Source of the DNA: a bacterium
GTDB taxonomy: Bacteria; Desulfobacterota; UBA8473
Direction: 5' to 3'
DNA length: 6,530 nt
NCBI GenBank assembly: GCA_009773075.1
Contig: WOUX01000164.1
Location: 790-7,319, forward strand
Under the pieces are notes generated by a model. It made no database searches, was not told where the DNA came from, and saw nothing but the letters and a program-made list of their open reading frames with translations. Made by a program: the position numbers and the translations under genes. Positions 5,742-6,530 of the stretch are shown here, one piece after another. Positions within the stretch are counted from its first letter, which is position 1, and every line of letters begins with the position of its first letter.

Positions 5742-6452
5742 ATGAAACAAGTTATTTGGTCAAAGGGGAAATCATTTACTGTAGATTTTTGGTCAAATGT
5801 ATTTTATAAATTAAGATGGTGGGTGCCTTCTCGGATAATTTTGTGGCTTCTACGGGTTCCAAAACATCCAGCAGAGGGCTATAATTTTTTTATTGAAATA
5901 TTTGCTTTGGCAAACTTACTGTTTTCAATTGGTCTATTAGGAATATATTCAGCTTTTAATATCCACTGGTTTGATATACATGATATACGGTATGGATGGC
6001 TTGTTATTCTCTGGGGAGGCTCCCGAGTTTATGAAATAATTGTCATAAAAATCTACGAGGTGCTCTTTAAACCGTATATAGATGAAAAATTGAAGCGAAA
6101 AGAAGGAAAATTTAAAGAGGAGATAGTTGGTGTTCATGGCTTTACCCGGTTTATGATTCTTACAATATATAATTATATTGAGATTATTTTCTGGTTCGCT
6201 CTCTTTTATCATAACTTAGATTGGATGTTCGAAACCGGCAAAACCTGCTTGAATTCATTTCTTATATCCCTAAATTTTAGTTTTTTTACTATGACAACTT
6301 TTGGCTATTCCGCCATCTATCCCAAAGAGACTTTGGGCATAATTCTTACTCTTATTCAATCAGTAATTGGCTTATTTATGATATTATTAATTTTCGCAAG
6401 GTTTATATCTTTACTTCCTCCAATTCGAGATTTGGGCGAATTTAAAAAGTGA
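5742..6452 (+). CDS. Ion-channel-like integral membrane protein with atypical K+-channel filter
   Basis: This 236-residue hydrophobic protein has no cleavable signal peptide. Membrane segments are visible at about residues 47-72, 84-108, 134-158 and 198-224. Between the last two is a short hydrophobic pore-helix-like stretch (170-185) ending in TMTTFGYS (183-190). The order pore helix, T-x-G-Y, membrane helix is that of the two-helix ion channel (Ion_trans_2) fold, which conducts K+ in the plasma membrane as a tetramer. The usual filter is TVGYG or TIGFG, while here it is T186-F187-G188-Y189-S190. A charged loop lies at 110-130, and there is no cytoplasmic RCK/TrkA domain, so gating would be unlike that of large K+ channels. 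The start is supported by AAAAGG ending 7 bases before the ATG. Base composition is much lower in G+C than the operon. Function beyond 'channel-like' is not established. Confidence 0.65.
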   Translation: MKQVIWSKGKSFTVDFWSNVFYKLRWWVPSRIILWLLRVPKHPAEGYNFFIEIFALANLLFSIGLLGIYSAFNIHWFDIHDIRYGWLVILWGGSRVYEIIVIKIYEVLFKPYIDEKLKRKEGKFKEEIVGVHGFTRFMILTIYNYIEIIFWFALFYHNLDWMFETGKTCLNSFLISLNFSFFTMTTFGYSAIYPKETLGIILTLIQSVIGLFMILLIFARFISLLPPIRDLGEFKK

Positions 6453-6471
6453 TAATTATCTTTGCACTTCG

Positions 6472-6498
6472 GGAATAACGGGGGAATAACGGAATAAC
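6472..6498 (+). repeat. Three copies of GGAATAAC
   Basis: GGAATAAC occurs at 6472-6479, 6483-6490 and 6491-6498. The first two copies are separated by three G residues or a G-rich junction and the last two are directly adjacent. This looks like a small degenerate tandem repeat. Confidence 0.7.
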
Positions 6499-6509
6499 AG
6501 GGACTGTTC
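6499..6509 (-). repeat. Right arm of imperfect inverted repeat flanking the membrane gene
   Basis: AGGGACTGTTC pairs at 9 of 11 positions with the reverse complement of 5646-5656. It lies between the GGAATAAC copies and the GTTACGTT pair, inside what looks like a compound repeat continuing past the window edge. Confidence 0.4.
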
Positions 6510-6510
6510 A

Positions 6511-6530
6511 GTTACGTTCCCGTTACGTTA
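6511..6530 (+). repeat. GTTACGTT direct repeat at window edge
   Basis: GTTACGTT occurs at 6511-6518 and again at 6522-6529, separated by CCC. The repeat probably continues beyond the window. Confidence 0.6.

Larger units (their letters stand above)
6453..6530 (+). other. Repeat-rich 3' tail of the window
   Basis: No gene is seen in these 78 bases. They contain three GGAATAAC copies, two GTTACGTT copies and the right arm of the inverted repeat. The self-complementary GATAATTATC (6451-6460) overlaps the preceding stop codon. No intrinsic terminator is apparent. Confidence 0.65.

Noticed and set aside
6451..6460. Self-complementary GATAATTATC as an operator
   Set aside because: A 10-base AT-rich palindrome overlapping a stop codon is expected by chance, and nothing nearby suggests a regulated gene.

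Overview
The window holds one dense, plus-strand redox operon (about 1-5629), followed by a short repeat-rich spacer (5630-5741), a separate AT-rich membrane gene (5742-6452) and a second repeat-rich tail (6453-6530). The operon encodes only ferredoxin-, flavin- and CCG-type electron-transfer proteins and part of a 2-oxoacid:ferredoxin oxidoreductase. This points to a strict anaerobe such as a sulfate reducer, syntroph or acetogen-like bacterium (Desulfobacterota or Nitrospirota are my best guesses, inferred from gene content and not provable here).

Layout: the last 50 codons of an upstream gene, probably the TPP (beta) subunit of a 2-oxoacid:acceptor oxidoreductase, overlap by ATGA with its gamma subunit (150-713). 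Six bases later starts a 1060-residue fusion (720-3902). It has an HdrA-like Rossmann half with a ferredoxin motif, a complete NfnB/GltD-like NADPH:FAD module with its Fe-S domain, a cysteine cluster of the CxxCxxC type, an HdrA N-terminal-type cysteine-rich domain and a second HdrA-like Rossmann half. The C-terminal 2x[4Fe-4S] domain that normally ends HdrA lies in the -1 frame as a 77-codon ORF (3830-4063) overlapping the fusion by 73 bases. Next come an MvhD-type [2Fe-2S] adaptor (4060-4482, ATGA overlap) and an HdrD-type protein with two [4Fe-4S] motifs and two complete CCG domains (4475-5629, 8-base overlap).

How they may work together (inference): ferredoxin reduced by, or used by, the 2-oxoacid oxidoreductase, NADP(H) at the NfnB-like module, and a disulfide-like or other acceptor at the two CCG clusters of the HdrD protein would be linked through the ferredoxin domains and the MvhD adaptor. 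No hydrogenase or formate dehydrogenase is present in the window. Both HdrA-type flavin sites in the fusion have lost the GxGxxG fingerprint, so the only flavin site that looks intact is the NfnB-like one. This is the most unusual aspect of the locus, together with the frameshifted C-terminal domain.

The downstream gene is an unrelated ion-channel-like membrane protein with a K+-channel-like filter, TFGYS. It is clearly lower in G+C and is flanked by short inverted and direct repeats and a perfect 23-bp palindrome, which suggests a separately acquired or repeat-associated unit.
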